From NCBI GenBank assembly GCA_014773175.1, contig VXCM01000317.1, positions 1 through 64,000 on the forward strand: DNA of 64,000 bases, given 5' to 3'. This document shows, one piece after another, positions 1 to 11,283 of the stretch (position 1 is its first letter; each line of letters begins with the position of its first letter). The position numbers and the translations under genes were made by a program. The DNA comes from Lucifuga dentata. Lineage: Eukaryota; Chordata; Actinopteri; Ophidiiformes; Bythitidae. The notes beneath the pieces were generated by a model. That model saw nothing but the letters and a program-made list of their open reading frames with translations. It searched no databases and was not told where the DNA came from.

Positions 1-165
1 GGTCCTGCTGAACCCTGCATCCATGCCGAACACTGACAACGTGTCATTTCAGAGTGCACAGTGTTGCTAAGTAGTTCACTTTCCACAAAAAAAGCACCAA
101 CCTGCCATTCAAGTCGCTCAGTTTACATATTTCTGCTGTATAAAACTCTCATGCTTGTCTAACTT
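1..165. repeat. 165-bp exact direct duplication, copy 1
   Basis: These 165 bases recur without a mismatch at 1925-2089. The copy touches the window edge, so it may extend further left. After base 165 the two copies diverge abruptly (a T-run here, GCTAAGG there). There is no N between the copy and its boundary, unlike the five overlap-type duplications elsewhere in the window. It could be a recent local duplication or an assembly redundancy. No coding content is evident. Confidence 0.9.
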
Positions 166-1593
166 TTTTTGCTTTTTTCCTCGCCTGATCAGAATAGTTA
201 CATTCACTTACCTGGGCACCTGATTGTAGTAATCTGCAAAGAACAGTGAGACATAAGTAATAACACAATACACCTTTTTCCATAATGATACGGAAACTGA
301 TATCGCTTCTCTTTGGGCATCCTTGCCTGGAAACATAATGTCATGATAAAGCATTACTGCCTCTTAAATTTCCCAATAGGATAGACCTCTAAATGGAAAT
401 AAAACAATTACACAGGCATGGCAAACCTTCCAAGCCTATTAAACAATACCATTGTGCTCCTAATAGCATCTCACTTCAGTCTTTATGCATCGTTTCTAAA
501 AATAGCAAACATTGCTCATTGATCATGGCAGCTCCGCTCCACATGGTGGCTTTTTATCCCCCCTCCTATTGTTTGATGTCTAAAGCCACTTCCACACAGC
601 GTAAAAATGTGGATTTGCAAATGTATTGTGTCTCCTGTTACACAGTGTGAAAGGGAACAGCAACAGGGGCGACACCAAATAACATCATGTTTGTTTTCCT
701 GCATTTAAACAAAGGCTTACAAGCCTTACGAGCTACAACTGCATTTATCTGGGACGGTTGGATCGCGGCTGGTGTAAGCCGACTATCAACAAGGAATCAA
801 AGCCAGGCAGTCAACTAAAGGCGGGGAGTTATAGAAGCGCACATAAATATGATGAAGTAAGCAGTGTGCAAATTAATTTGTGGAGCTTCACCTACATTGA
901 GGTCTTTGTTTTCCAGGGGTTCATGTGGCTTGTAGGAAAATAGGTTGACTAGTCAAATATCGTGGCGCGCTGCAAGCCCCTCATCCTACTTGTTTGTCCC
1001 AGATCTGATGATGCAGTCTTTCTCTTTTCTCTATGCTTTTTTTTTTTTTTTTTTTTTTTTTTTTNTTTTAGTATATCCAAATATTTGAGTAAAAATAAAC
1101 AGGATTCAAGGTGGAATTGATTTTTTTTTTTTCATTTAGCAGGACAACATTCCACTTCAGTTCATCTTACAAGGCTTCTGGTCTTAGATAAGATCACTCA
1201 GTGTAGCTGAGTATGCTCAGCGCTGAGTGGATCTTGGCCTGCTTGAGGATGTAGCAGCAATTCCAACAGGAAAAACAAATATAAAGAAGGCTGCATATAT
1301 CCTGCATCTTTCCTGTCTTTGCTCATATTTTAATGTTTGCGTTCAACATAAATGCTGTTGCTTTAAATGGGCGTATTTGCACTATTTTTTCTAGAAGCGA
1401 CTCCATGTGCGACTTCTGTATCAGCATTTTAAACTTAGTGTATTCTACGGTCAGGATGGTCACTTGAGTATATTTTAGTAGTATATTTTACCTATAAAAA
1501 TGTTTTTTTCTTTAAAACCTGTATGTTGCAGAGTATGTGGTTTGTCTATATTGCATTCATTATTCTAACTTGTAATTATATACTGTTGGAACT
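166..1593. other. No gene seen; T-run with N at 1065
   Basis: Short open frames around 393-943 have no recognisable protein similarity and no splice context. A poly-T tract of about 30 bases is interrupted by one N at 1065. I see no transposon ends in this stretch. Confidence 0.6.
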
Positions 1594-1717
1594 TGTTCTC
1601 ATGCTGCCCCATTAGCCAGGTCTCATTTGAAAAAGAGATTTTTTTTAAAATTAATTTATGTATTTATTTATTTATCTCAATGAGACTTTACCTGGGGAAA
1701 TAAGTGTTAAATAAAAG
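1594..1717 (+). mobile_element. LINE 3' end fragment
   Basis: The block reads TGCTGCC..., then CCAGGTCTC..., GAAAAAGAGATTTTT, then TCTCAATGAGAC, CCTGG and AAATAA. From memory this matches the widespread 3' terminal segment of teleost L2/Rex-type non-LTR retrotransposons, in which two short TCTC/GAGA arms precede CCTGGTTAAATAAA. Only the untranslated 3' end is present, as expected for a 5'-truncated insertion. An ATTT-rich stretch has expanded between the arms. The clade is not certain. Confidence 0.65.
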
Positions 1718-1924
1718 CAAATACTTGTATCTCATACAGCTCAGAACTTCCTAAAATGCATTACACGCTACCAGAGTCAAAATGTAATAACACAACATAT
1801 TACAGCCTAACTGAATAAAGTATTACTGTACATTGCAAAGCAATATTACAGGAAACAATGCCTCGTTTCCAGTTTAGATGATAGAATCTGACAACAGACA
1901 TCATGGAGCCAGCGGTGATCACAG

Positions 1925-2089
1925 GGTCCTGCTGAACCCTGCATCCATGCCGAACACTGACAACGTGTCATTTCAGAGTGCACAGTGTTGCTAAGTAGTT
2001 CACTTTCCACAAAAAAAGCACCAACCTGCCATTCAAGTCGCTCAGTTTACATATTTCTGCTGTATAAAACTCTCATGCTTGTCTAACTT
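1925..2089. repeat. 165-bp exact direct duplication, copy 2
   Basis: Exact copy of bases 1-165 at an offset of 1924. It is preceded by GATCACAG and followed by GCTAAGGTTGCTAAGG, a short tandem of GCTAAGGTT. The minus-strand open frame at 2042-2245 crosses its right boundary. Confidence 0.9.
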
Positions 2090-2270
2090 GCTAAGGTTGC
2101 TAAGGTTTTCTGAAGTGATTCTCCAAAGTTCATTAATCTTATCTGAAGATGTTTTAAGTGGTGTGATTACAATTCTGGAGGACCTGGGAGTTTCTCTGAA
2201 GCATCCCACTGGTTGATATCTCATCCTCTTCATAATTAATTTCACTCTTGTGAAGGAAAAAAAAAAAANG

Positions 2271-3819
2271 GGGGCATATACTGTTTGGATATCCTAAGAG
2301 GCATTATGAAACAATTACACTGAGGACTGCACTACATGATGATAAACTGAGTGGATTAATAGTCAGCATTTCCAAATTCATCCACAGCAAGAGACTCAAA
2401 CCTACTGGAAATTTTAACAGTTTTAAGTAGCTAGTTTTAATATTTACTTGATAAAAAAAAGTGTTGCTTTATGCCAAATAACCTCAAAAATGCAGCTGTC
2501 AAGTCACTATTCAATAGGCTTGTCAGTTACCTCTGGACTAAAATCTCTTTGTTATTGTGAGCTATTACCCAAAGTTTAATTATTTATTTATTATTTAATT
2601 ATTTATTTATTTTTTATTTGTTTAAATCATCTTTAAATCTTGCAAAACTGGCTGTACCAACCATCGCAAGTTCCTGCAAACCAACTCCATTTTCTCAAAA
2701 TACTATCATGCACTACAACTTTTCAGCTCACAGTAAATTATTTCCTACTGTCATTGAGCTATTTCAGCATTTTCCACTTGACCCCGCAAAGCAAAGTGCA
2801 GCACTCCCTCTGATTTCAACTAAACTGCACACTTACTCCTTGTTCTCTCTGAACCCATTTCTTCCCCCACTTTCCCAAGGCTATCCGTATCACCTGAAAG
2901 TAATCTGCTATATGCACCTGCTGCCATGATCAACAGTGAGATTGCCACGGGGAAACGTAAACAGCGAGGAAACCCTCAGGCTGTGTGGTTTCCTGTTCTC
3001 TGGTAAGTCAATTAAGCAGCAAATGACCCCTAGAATTCACTGTAATAAGCCAGGCACTACAGAATTGCCTTTGATATATCATAATGATGACAGTAATTGG
3101 ATTGGACGGTTGATTGCACTTTCTCAAGCTGCAAGATACTTTGGTGGCAAAACAATAAAAAATAGTGGCACTGCCATTAAAAGGAGTTATAAACTTTATT
3201 TATTTATTTTTTGGCAAGTGCTTCAGGGGGACTTTGCTCTGTATCAGAGGTGCTGAACGACAGTGCTGAATAGTAGCTCTATTGGATTCGCTGTGTGTGG
3301 GTCTGCGCCTCTTTTTGTAAATGAACCATGTTATTTTTTTTTGGGGGGGGGGGGNGGGGGGGGGGGACAAAACCCAGGTGGTTATATGTGCTTAAGTTAA
3401 TAACTTAAAATTGAGGTGACGCAATTCATGTCGCTCTAGTGCAGACTGTAGCAACAATTCTATTGAGGAGAGAATGTCCTGTTATTGCTGCTATGATGGT
3501 GATGTGGCTATGTAAATGGCACAGCCTGAGGTAACTGTATTTACAGTATAAAACAAAAAAAAAAAAAAAAAAANAAAAAAAAAAAAAAAAAAAAAGGCCT
3601 CAAGGTTGCTATGGTTTTGATAAGATGGTCGTAAGGAAAGAGCTATACCTTTATGATCAAGTATAAGATGTTCTATCTGTGGTGTAACTTGCCATAATCA
3701 TATTGCCAGAGGATTTATGGATCCCATCAAAGTTATAGACATAGGTGCCACAGTTTTCCTCAAATTTTAAATACCTGTATTTAAGAAATGTGCTTTGCTA
3801 TGTTTAGGTCTTAGTTTTT
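2271..3819. other. No gene seen; two N-marked homopolymer tracts
   Basis: Open frames at 2618-2929 and 2936-3256 are AT-rich and resemble no protein I recognise. The stretch holds ATTT-rich low-complexity DNA (2576-2620), a poly-G tract with N at 3355 and a poly-A tract with N at 3574. No transposon ends are visible. Confidence 0.55.
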
Positions 3820-4739
3820 GTGTTAAGATAAGTAGACATGCATAGAGTAGACAGAAACTGTACTCAATTAAAAGTATTCTTTATAATTATAGTGATTCAA
3901 GTATAAGTAAGAGTAGTCACCAACATAATTACTTGAGTGAGTAAGAAAGTATCTATGAAAAAGACTAATTGAGTAGTGAGTAAGTTTGATCAAGCTTATT
4001 CTTTCAAATAATCAATAAGCTATAAAGTGCTCATCTGAGGGAAAAAAATACAAAGTAGCTATATGTACCTTCTAATACAATCTAAATCATATCATATAAA
4101 GAAACAGTAGACAGTAATAAATCAAATATTTACCACATAACAAATCATGACAATCCTGGCCTAGCCCCAAGACAGTTAGATAGGTTAGCTTAATGAACTT
4201 ACTCAAAATAGAACAGAAAATTTAATTAGCATTAGCAGCAGCAGCTAGTTATGTAGTTAACATTGCAGCTTACCACCACATTTCATCAAATTCCATGTTG
4301 AGTTCTTAGAAGCTGAAATGTCACATTTTTAGCTAGACAAAAACAGCAAAGCATTATGTAGCTGTTGGTTTTGGTAGACTAAAAAGAAATCTGCATTTGA
4401 ATGTGTGGCCAGGGATGTGCCTCTTCTAAACCTCCCACTGTTGATTCCACTATGACTGTTCTGCTCCAGGTGAAACCATGAAAACGGAGAGTGGGAATGT
4501 GGCTACTTCGGAGCTGAAGCAGACAGTGTAGTGTCTGACAATGAGAGAAAAACTGAACATGCACTGAATTCAAATGGGTGAAACCAAAAGTAACGCAAAG
4601 AATGTGACCAAATGTAATGGAGTAAAAGTATATTTTTTTCTTCATAAGCATACTCAAGTATGAGTTAAAAGTGTCCTGCAATAAAACTACTCAGTGGAAT
4701 GCGGAATGGAATCATGGAATGCGTTACTACCCACCCCTG
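3820..4739. mobile_element. hAT-type non-autonomous element, left end unclear
   Basis: The right end reads GTTACTACCCACCCCTG (to 4739), the inverted form of the CAGGGGTGGGTAGTAAC terminus common in teleost non-autonomous hAT elements. The interior has the matching subterminal texture: repeated ACTCAA, AGTAA and TTACTTGAG words at 3855-3990 and 4610-4670. I cannot place a CAGGGG left terminus, so the start is approximate and no target duplication is demonstrated. A related terminus occurs at 60757. The 100-codon minus-strand frame inside it is probably a chance reading. Confidence 0.5.
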
Positions 4740-5084
4740 AGGATATGTATCAGTGTTTGTATCAGGCTGTATCAGGTTTCCTTCTGTGTCCACAACTAGT
4801 ATGAGACTCCATAAGAACACATTTCCACTGTACGTACTAGCACCACAAAATCACCAACATGGCCATGCATTGCCACATTGAAATGACTATTTGCTACGCT
4901 TTTTAAAAAAATGCTCGCTATGTTTCTGTTTCTTTAAATTTGTAGCACATGCATCATGTACGTATTTGCATTTGGAGTTCTCTCTCACTTTCGTTTTGGT
5001 CTTGTTCTTATCACATAGGCAACCTGCAGCTACAAGGAAGTGCTTAATTAGTTGCCAAAGATAACAACTCAATTTATATCTTTA
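4740..5084. other. No gene seen
   Basis: AT-rich unique-looking sequence between two hAT-type elements. The only open frame (4887-5072, minus) resembles nothing I know. Confidence 0.5.
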
Positions 5085-5114
5085 GATTATATATATATGT
5101 ATATGTGTGTGTGT

Positions 5115-5148
<34 letters not shown>
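5085..5148. repeat. TA/GT microsatellite
   Basis: An alternating purine-pyrimidine tract, TA then GT then TA, directly abuts the left end of the next element. A TA-rich tract also follows that element's right end, which suggests insertion into a TA microsatellite. Confidence 0.9.
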
Positions 5149-5151
<3 letters not shown>

Positions 5152-5922
5152 GGCTGGGCGATAAATGATTTAATCGATTAATTCGAGTTTACGTTTTGGC
5201 ATGATGTATAAAATGGATGAATCGGAAAATCGAGGTTTTTTGAAAAAAAAAAAAAAACTGCTATCTAACTATTTTTAACAGGGAAAATGCGGCAGTGGGT
5301 CGCTCTCCGTCAATCAAACCCATTCCCATTTTGTGCGCATTAAACCTACAAGCCTTGTTTATACTTTTGCGTGTCCGTGAGGGTCCACGGCTCCTGCAGA
5401 AGCATACACAGACGCAGTGTCCAACTTTACCAATCAACGGTCCATCACGTTCATTGATGTCATGCCCACGAAGCTTTCAGCAGGTCAGACGTGCTAGCAA
5501 GATGCTAACAAACACTTCGACTGAAGATGAGCTCATTTCTAAAAAAGCAACGTCACTTCATCATTTGCAAGTTGTTTGATTTTGCGCTTCACAGCGTGGA
5601 GCTCCTATAAACTTTACAGATCCGTTTGCTCCACGTTGTTTCACGGCATGCAGCAAACGGGCTGTAGGTGGAATACTGTAACATGTCAGAGCATCAAGAG
5701 GCAGCAGACAGGCTGTGTTCCTCAGGAACCTGGACATCGCTGCAAAAATTTTTATTTTAAAAGTTTTTGGTTAGAAAGCCTGACAATTTATTATTTTAAT
5801 AAAGAAAATACTCATNCCCCCCCCCCCCAAAAAAAAATAAAAATAAATATTGATTAAACTTGCAAATCGGCCATCATGTGAAAAAAATTGAGATTTTATT
5901 TTTAGGCCATATCCCAGCCCTA
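5149..5922. mobile_element. hAT-type MITE with TAGGGCTGGGCGATA ends
   Basis: The left terminus TAGGGCTGGGCGATA and right terminus ATATCCCAGCCCTA are inverted repeats of the TAGGGCTGGG family of non-autonomous hAT elements in fish. The element is 774 bp as assembled, with one N at 5816 before a C-run. Flanks are ATATATAT on the left and ATATACAG on the right, a partial match consistent with an 8-bp target duplication in a microsatellite that has since changed. No transposase remains. The GC-richer interior (5290-5740) holds two short chance open frames. Superfamily assignment rests on terminus sequence. Confidence 0.8.
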
Positions 5923-7032
5923 ATATACAGTAAATATATATATGGTTGGCAGATCAGTTTCAAATATTATTAGAGGAGTAGTAAAAGAAGATGCAAATGC
6001 AACAGACGCTTAGTTTTGACAAACCTAAACTATCCAACATCAACATAAGCACCACATTTTACTTTAGATGTGAAAAAAAAACACTAGGCCTACACCAAGC
6101 CCACAAAATAAATTCCTCCTGTGTATGTTACGTTTGAACTGTGCATTGCAAAACTCATGGGGTTATTCAACAGAAATTTCAGCCAGTTACACAATAAACT
6201 GAACAATAAATATGAATAACACTACTAAGTTCACAGTTCACAGGCCACATAATCCCTTCACAATCAACTCACTACTATTAATGACAGCAGAAACAGCAAA
6301 TGACTGATAAGTTCTGAGCTTTACATATCAGGAAGTGAGTGAGGGCTTTATTATTTTTCTGAAAGTGAGATAATTCCTTCTGCGGTTTTGCACAGCAACT
6401 AACTTGATTTATTATAACTTGCAAGTTTCATAAGTACAGGGACTGAAGCTGAGAAAACACGTCTTGTTTTATCAGGATAATGATTGTGGCTTTTAACTTG
6501 TTCAGCAGATTTGCCCCCTTAGACGTTCGCCTCTTCTCAAATATGAAAATAGCTTAGCTGGAATGGTGTCATGGAGTTTTTTTTTGTTTGTTTGTTTGTT
6601 TTTTGTTTTTTTGTATAACAGGGATTGCATCTCTCCAGCATTACTGGCAGAAAACTGTGCTGAAAAAATTTAGTTACTGCAACCCTATGAGTTTTGTCTT
6701 TCTATGCTAGGCTCAGAATTTATGGATCAACCACTAGAACTTTATTTTGCATTAGAAAATGGTGGGAAACGCTACTAACCGTTGATAACCATGTCTAGGG
6801 TGTGCTTAACTTGGATTAACACTGATCGTTTCGTCCAAAAGTATAATTGTACATTAAAAAATGACCACATTTTATGAATATTGAAATAAATCCAAGCAAA
6901 TAAAATCTGCCAGGAAATGTAAAATCAGCCAACACAACATAAACTGAAATTCATCAAATGTTTTACACTGAAATAAATACACATTCACTAGTTAGAACTC
7001 AAACAAAAGATGCATGAATAAGGTAGATTTAC
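5923..7032. other. No gene seen
   Basis: AT-rich sequence without long open frames or recognisable repeats, apart from a short GTTT-rich run near 6575-6612. On the minus strand it would be intron downstream of the exon-like block at 7033-7260. Confidence 0.5.
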
Positions 7033-7409
7033 CTTTGTGTTACGGAATGGAGATGATTCCAGACCCAGTTTTTAAATTAAATCCATGGCCGATGTCAACA
7101 TGTTGTGTTCTGAAATATAAATCCAAACAGTGAAAGCGTCCAGGTGCGTCTTCCTCCTCCAATGACAAGAGCGTCCGGTCTTGCAGGTAAACTTTCTTAA
7201 CAAGCTACTGGAGTAAAATCAAAAACACAATAGTAAATAACAACAGATACGTAACAACAACGACGCAACAACAAAATATACTTCCGTCTCTTTTAAACGT
7301 GATGTTAAATTCCGCTGTTTCACTCGTCTTTCCGGTTTTTCCCTCCAGCTGTCTCTGGCTTCCTATTGGCTAAAAGTTAACAAGCCGCATCCTATTGGTT
7401 AAAAGTTAT
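7033..7409 (-). promoter_or_regulatory. Candidate CCAAT/ETS promoter and 5' exon
   Basis: Read on the minus strand, this block has two CCAAT boxes (ATTGG on the plus strand at 7365-7369 and 7394-7398). They lie 29 bp apart within a direct repeat of about 20 bp. ETS-like GGAA cores follow (CCGGAA near 7331, ACGGAAG near 7282), along with several CpGs that are rare elsewhere here. At its far end a donor-like AAAG|GTAAAT falls at 7033/7032. An ATG at 7101-7099 opens only a nine-codon frame, so the transcribed part would be 5' untranslated. This resembles a TATA-less promoter and first exon, but no coding exon is recognised downstream. It could also be a decayed transposon promoter. Confidence 0.3.
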
Positions 7410-7570
7410 TTATCAAATGTTTTCTTACTAATTAAAAAAAAAAAAAAAAAAAAAANAAAAAAGTCTCAACAAACGGAGCACATTCACCAGAAGGATTTCA
7501 GCAAACAAGCCGAACTATAATGAACACTATTACTGTATATTTTGACTTTACAGCAGACTCAGTGGATGTA

Positions 7571-7907
7571 CAGTGGGGCCCAAAAGTCTGAGACCACATT
7601 GAAAATCTGTGATGTTTTCCATGTAAATCTAGACAGAAAGTCTGACATCGTAAGAAGCTTTTAGGAACATTGTCAAATCATGCTGGGATAACTTGGGCCA
7701 TCATGCCAGCTAGAGTGCATGCTGTCACAAAAGCAAAAGGGGGTATACCAAATACTAAGATGTTCTGAAATTCGTCTTCATTTTCAAAGATTCAGCTTTT
7801 CACTCAAGTTGTTAAAATGATATCATTTGTACTGAAAAATATTAAATTCAAAAAGAATGCAAAATAGAAGTATTTTCAGAGTGGTCTCAGACTTTTACAT
7901 GCCACTG
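7571..7907 (+). mobile_element. Decayed Tc1/mariner element
   Basis: Terminal inverted repeats are visible: the left end begins CAGTGGGGCCCAAAAG followed by TCTGAGACCAC, and the right end is GTGGTCTCAGACTTTT followed by ACATGCCACTG. TA precedes the left end, and CA (a decayed TA) follows the right end. The 337-bp length is far below the roughly 1.3-1.6 kb of an autonomous Tc1-like element, so this is an internally deleted copy. It keeps the 3' tail of the transposase (7663-7758). Confidence 0.85.
7663..7758 (+). pseudogene. Tc1-like transposase C-terminal remnant
   Basis: The frame reads RNIVKSCWDNLGHHAS, then an in-frame TAG at 7711, then CCHKSKRGYTKY and the terminal TAA at 7756-7758. The closing GYTKY-stop matches the characteristic C-terminus of Tc1-family transposases (KGG-HTKY in many fish copies). 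The DDE catalytic domain and the DNA-binding domain are absent. This shows the flanking inverted repeats belong to a Tc1 family and gives the plus strand as the orientation of the original transposase. Confidence 0.75.
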
Positions 7908-8643
7908 CATGTGATGAAAGAGATGTGCAAAAAATGAAATATTCAAAGGTGTAGCTGTATTAAGAGAATAAATAGCATGTTTACAAATACATGTAAGAGC
8001 TAATTAAGATTTTTTTTATTTTAAAAACCCATGTTAATGGTATATATTTAGTGGATGGTCTCAAAAAATAGTTGTGATGTTCATGTTACTGATTATTATT
8101 CCTTTTTGTTTCATGAAATTATGGCACATATGTTTAATTTATTTACAACATGTATCACTACCGCAGTGCATGAAACAGGCAGTGAAGCTAGTCAAAATAA
8201 AATTTTGCTGTGATAACACTGAATTAGATTATCAACTTGGGAGAGAACCAAGATGTTTAAAAAAACAATGTATACAAAAAAAACCTTGTATAATCTTTTT
8301 TTTTTTTTTTNTTTTTTTTTTTTTTTGGAACAATATCCAATAAATGCAGTGTTTGCTTACTGTTTCAGGTTTCATTTTCAAGCAACTTAGCTTGTAAATA
8401 CAATTCTGTTTGCCAGCAGATTTGTCTCAGATGTTGGATCTTTGCTCCACTTTTCAAATTATTCTGCACTTTGCTTTGCCATAACATAAATTAGACTTTT
8501 TTTTTTTCCTCTGATGGATCACTATCTCTTACAAGCTTTAAGCCTGTGCAAGCTGATTTTGATAACACTATGTAACACTATCTTTGGAAAAAAAAGGTCA
8601 GCAGTAATGTAAAATATGAGTTGGTGGAAGCAAAAGGAGTATA

Positions 8644-8645
<2 letters not shown>
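7908..8645. other. No gene seen; T-run with N at 8311
   Basis: AT-rich sequence with a poly-T tract split by an N at 8311. A short segment near 8505-8575 vaguely resembles family A (GATGGAT...ACAAGCT...GCTGATTTTGATA), too weak to annotate separately. Confidence 0.5.

Positions 8646-8682
<37 letters not shown>
8646..8682. repeat. TC microsatellite
   Basis: An uninterrupted TC dinucleotide run of about 18 units. Confidence 0.95.
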
Positions 8683-8683
<1 letters not shown>

Positions 8684-10180
8684 AATTAAGTTAGAGCATA
8701 CAATGCACTGAATATTTTAGACTTGTTTTCAGGTTATATACTGGTAAGAAACAATGAGATTGAAGTAGCTCCTTTCAGAAGCAGTACTCATGCACACTGA
8801 GTTGTCTTGATGATCACATTTGTCAAAGGCCCCACCATTGATTTTGGGAGATAATTATCTTGAGTGTGCATCCAAGGTCATTCGATGGGTTTATTGGAAC
8901 TGAGAAAATCTTTTACTGAAAACTATCCTGATCATTACCAATTCATGAGTTTATAATGACTGAATAATATTATCTTCATCGCCAAACCCTTTTGTTCTCA
9001 ATCAAGATCTGTTTGATTGATTAATCATTCAAATTTCATTTCCCATGTGTACATTTACAGACGGGTCATGAGTAGTTAATAAATATTTATACCCCATATT
9101 TCATGATTTTGTAAGTGCTCAATTAAAATTTCTAATATGATATTCAGCTAAACCTTTGTCAAATTCTGCCATACAGTCACCAGGACTTTAAACCATTTCT
9201 AGAGAATCTGAGGGAAAATCTTCATTTCACTTTTATTATCAGCCTAAAACTTATCATGATGATTATATTTTAAACACAAAATACTGTCATATTGAAGAGA
9301 TTTAATTTTTTGGTTTGATTTCTGATTCATGTATTTACATATTAAAATTAGATCATTAACTTAATTCGAACAGCAATTGATTTTTCTCACAATGAAGTGC
9401 AATTCTGACAGTGCCATTCAGTAAGAGAGAGACAGGTTTAGAGTATTATGGATTTACAAAAGTCATACTGTGCTTTATCATTTCCAAATTTCTTACTATG
9501 TACATATATCTTGTAATACAAGAGAAAAATATGAGAGAACATCAAGCAATTTCACATCAAAGCTACAGGCGTCTCATTGTTACATTTTAGGAATTTAGAT
9601 ACCTTCTTTGATGTACCTTTCAAAGACACTCATAGCCTCAAAATCTGCCATGTGCATCTTCTAAAAAGGTTACCAAAGCTGGAAATGGAATGTGTAAGTC
9701 AGAACTATAGTACCTCACATTGACAGCAGGTTGAAAGTGTGATTAACTTTAGCATCACAAATAACAGATGCCTTTGTGGTGCTTCAGCCTCTAATTGGAA
9801 AGATCATGCTTGAAACATGCATGCAAAGTCCTCATATAACATGTTCTGCACATTAGTTGTCATGGCACAAAGATAATTTCCTACATATTGCCTTTGTACC
9901 TTGCAATTCTGCTACTTTTACCAAACTTTTTTCAGTAGTAACTGAAACATGGATTGACACTCAAGTCTTAAGCACAGTAGCCTATGGCTGACAAAACAAT
10001 AAAGCCGGAGTTCACAGGAAGCAAATAAGCTCCCTCATTACAGAAGAAAAATGTGTTGTTGGATATATCACAGTGCAAAGTCTTGTAATAATACAGCTCT
10101 GCCACTCCTCCTCCTTCCATGATCTCTTGATCTACTGGCACAAGCAAAGTCACATTTTCAGTATAAAGCTGACAGCTGAG
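8683..10180. other. No gene seen
   Basis: About 1.5 kb of AT-rich, apparently unique sequence. Stops are frequent in all frames and no transposon termini were found. Confidence 0.5.
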
Positions 10181-10227
10181 TAACTGGCTACATTACTCAG
10201 TATAAAGCTGAGTAATTTAGCCAGTTA
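10181..10227. other. 20-bp hairpin with 7-nt loop
   Basis: Arm 10181-10200 (TAACTGGCTACATTACTCAG) pairs with 10208-10227 with one mismatch in 20; the loop is TATAAAG. The loop and part of the stem also lie in a direct repeat: CAGTATAAAGCTGA occurs at 10159-10172 and 10199-10212. No paired extension is seen beyond the 20 bp, so a canonical microRNA precursor of about 60-80 nt is unlikely. It is probably a local rearrangement product. Confidence 0.7.
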
Positions 10228-10269
10228 GAACAACCACCTATGTATTAAAGCCTCGATGTCATAATGCAA

Positions 10270-10270
10270 A

Positions 10271-10297
<27 letters not shown>
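10270..10297. repeat. AG microsatellite
   Basis: An uninterrupted AG run of about 14 units. Confidence 0.95.
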
Positions 10298-10301
<4 letters not shown>

Positions 10302-11283
10302 AAACGTTAGTTATGCTTTGTACTTTACTTGCTTGGCTTTAGAATGTGGCTTTGTTGCTGAAATGTTTTTGCTCCCCCGACACACCCCTCTACCTTGATT
10401 TCAGACTGATTTCATTATATGTTGTCATGCTCATCCCACTTCAGCATATGGATTGTTGCAGTGGTGAAACACTTGCCACAAACATAGTATAGAGAAGAAA
10501 CCAAACTTTTAAATAAATACGTGAGCTGTTACATAAACTCTACATCATAAATAGAGTATTTTGTCCTTTGCTATATAATTTCTATGCTGCAAAATCATTC
10601 CTGATAATCTCTGAAAATCATCCAACCAGAAGGAACCTGCAGTAACCCTGGACATGTTACATATAAGTACAGTCATAAAAATCAATACATAAAGAACAAT
10701 AAACATGAATTTTATTTTCATCTTCTAACACACATAAAGTCTTTCATCCTCTGGTGAAGCAATAACCCACTCTTCCACTGTCCTGGTACTGTGAAAGTAT
10801 TCCATATTCTGCCATAAGCACCTAGAATGAGAGTCTAATGCCTGGTGCATGCTTCATGCGACATAGCGTGGAGATAAACGTGGACAACTCCACAATGGAC
10901 CAGCCATGTGTCCTGGCATTCATGCTGCTTGCAGATTCATGACAACCATGTGGTTGACTGCGCACTTCAGTGGTGGTGCTGTATGTTAACAATGGTTGGT
11001 TAACCGCCCCAAAACATTGTTTATTAATCCTCTCTCCCTTCCACACCTCTACACACTACCTTGGTTTCCTTCATACCTCTTCATCTCTTCACTTGGCCAA
11101 TCATCGTTGGAGGCACGTAACATCACATGAACACCATCCACATTGCTTCAAAAATTGAGTGGTGTGCAACCACGCATTGGACCCTCCAAAGTGGTGTCTG
11201 TGGCCATCTGTTATGGCCCCAATTATGTCACACTTTCTCTGCACCTACTGACGCGTCCGTGTGAAGCACGAACCAGCCACAAA
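10298..11283. other. No gene seen
   Basis: Overlapping open frames at 10822-11508 on both strands are short and lack protein similarity. The block from about 10830 to 11280 is less AT-rich than its surroundings and may be an older undiagnosed repeat, but I can define no ends. Confidence 0.45.

Noticed and set aside
8505..8575. Possible very degraded family A fragment
   Set aside because: Only a few scattered words agree; not distinguishable from chance without alignment.
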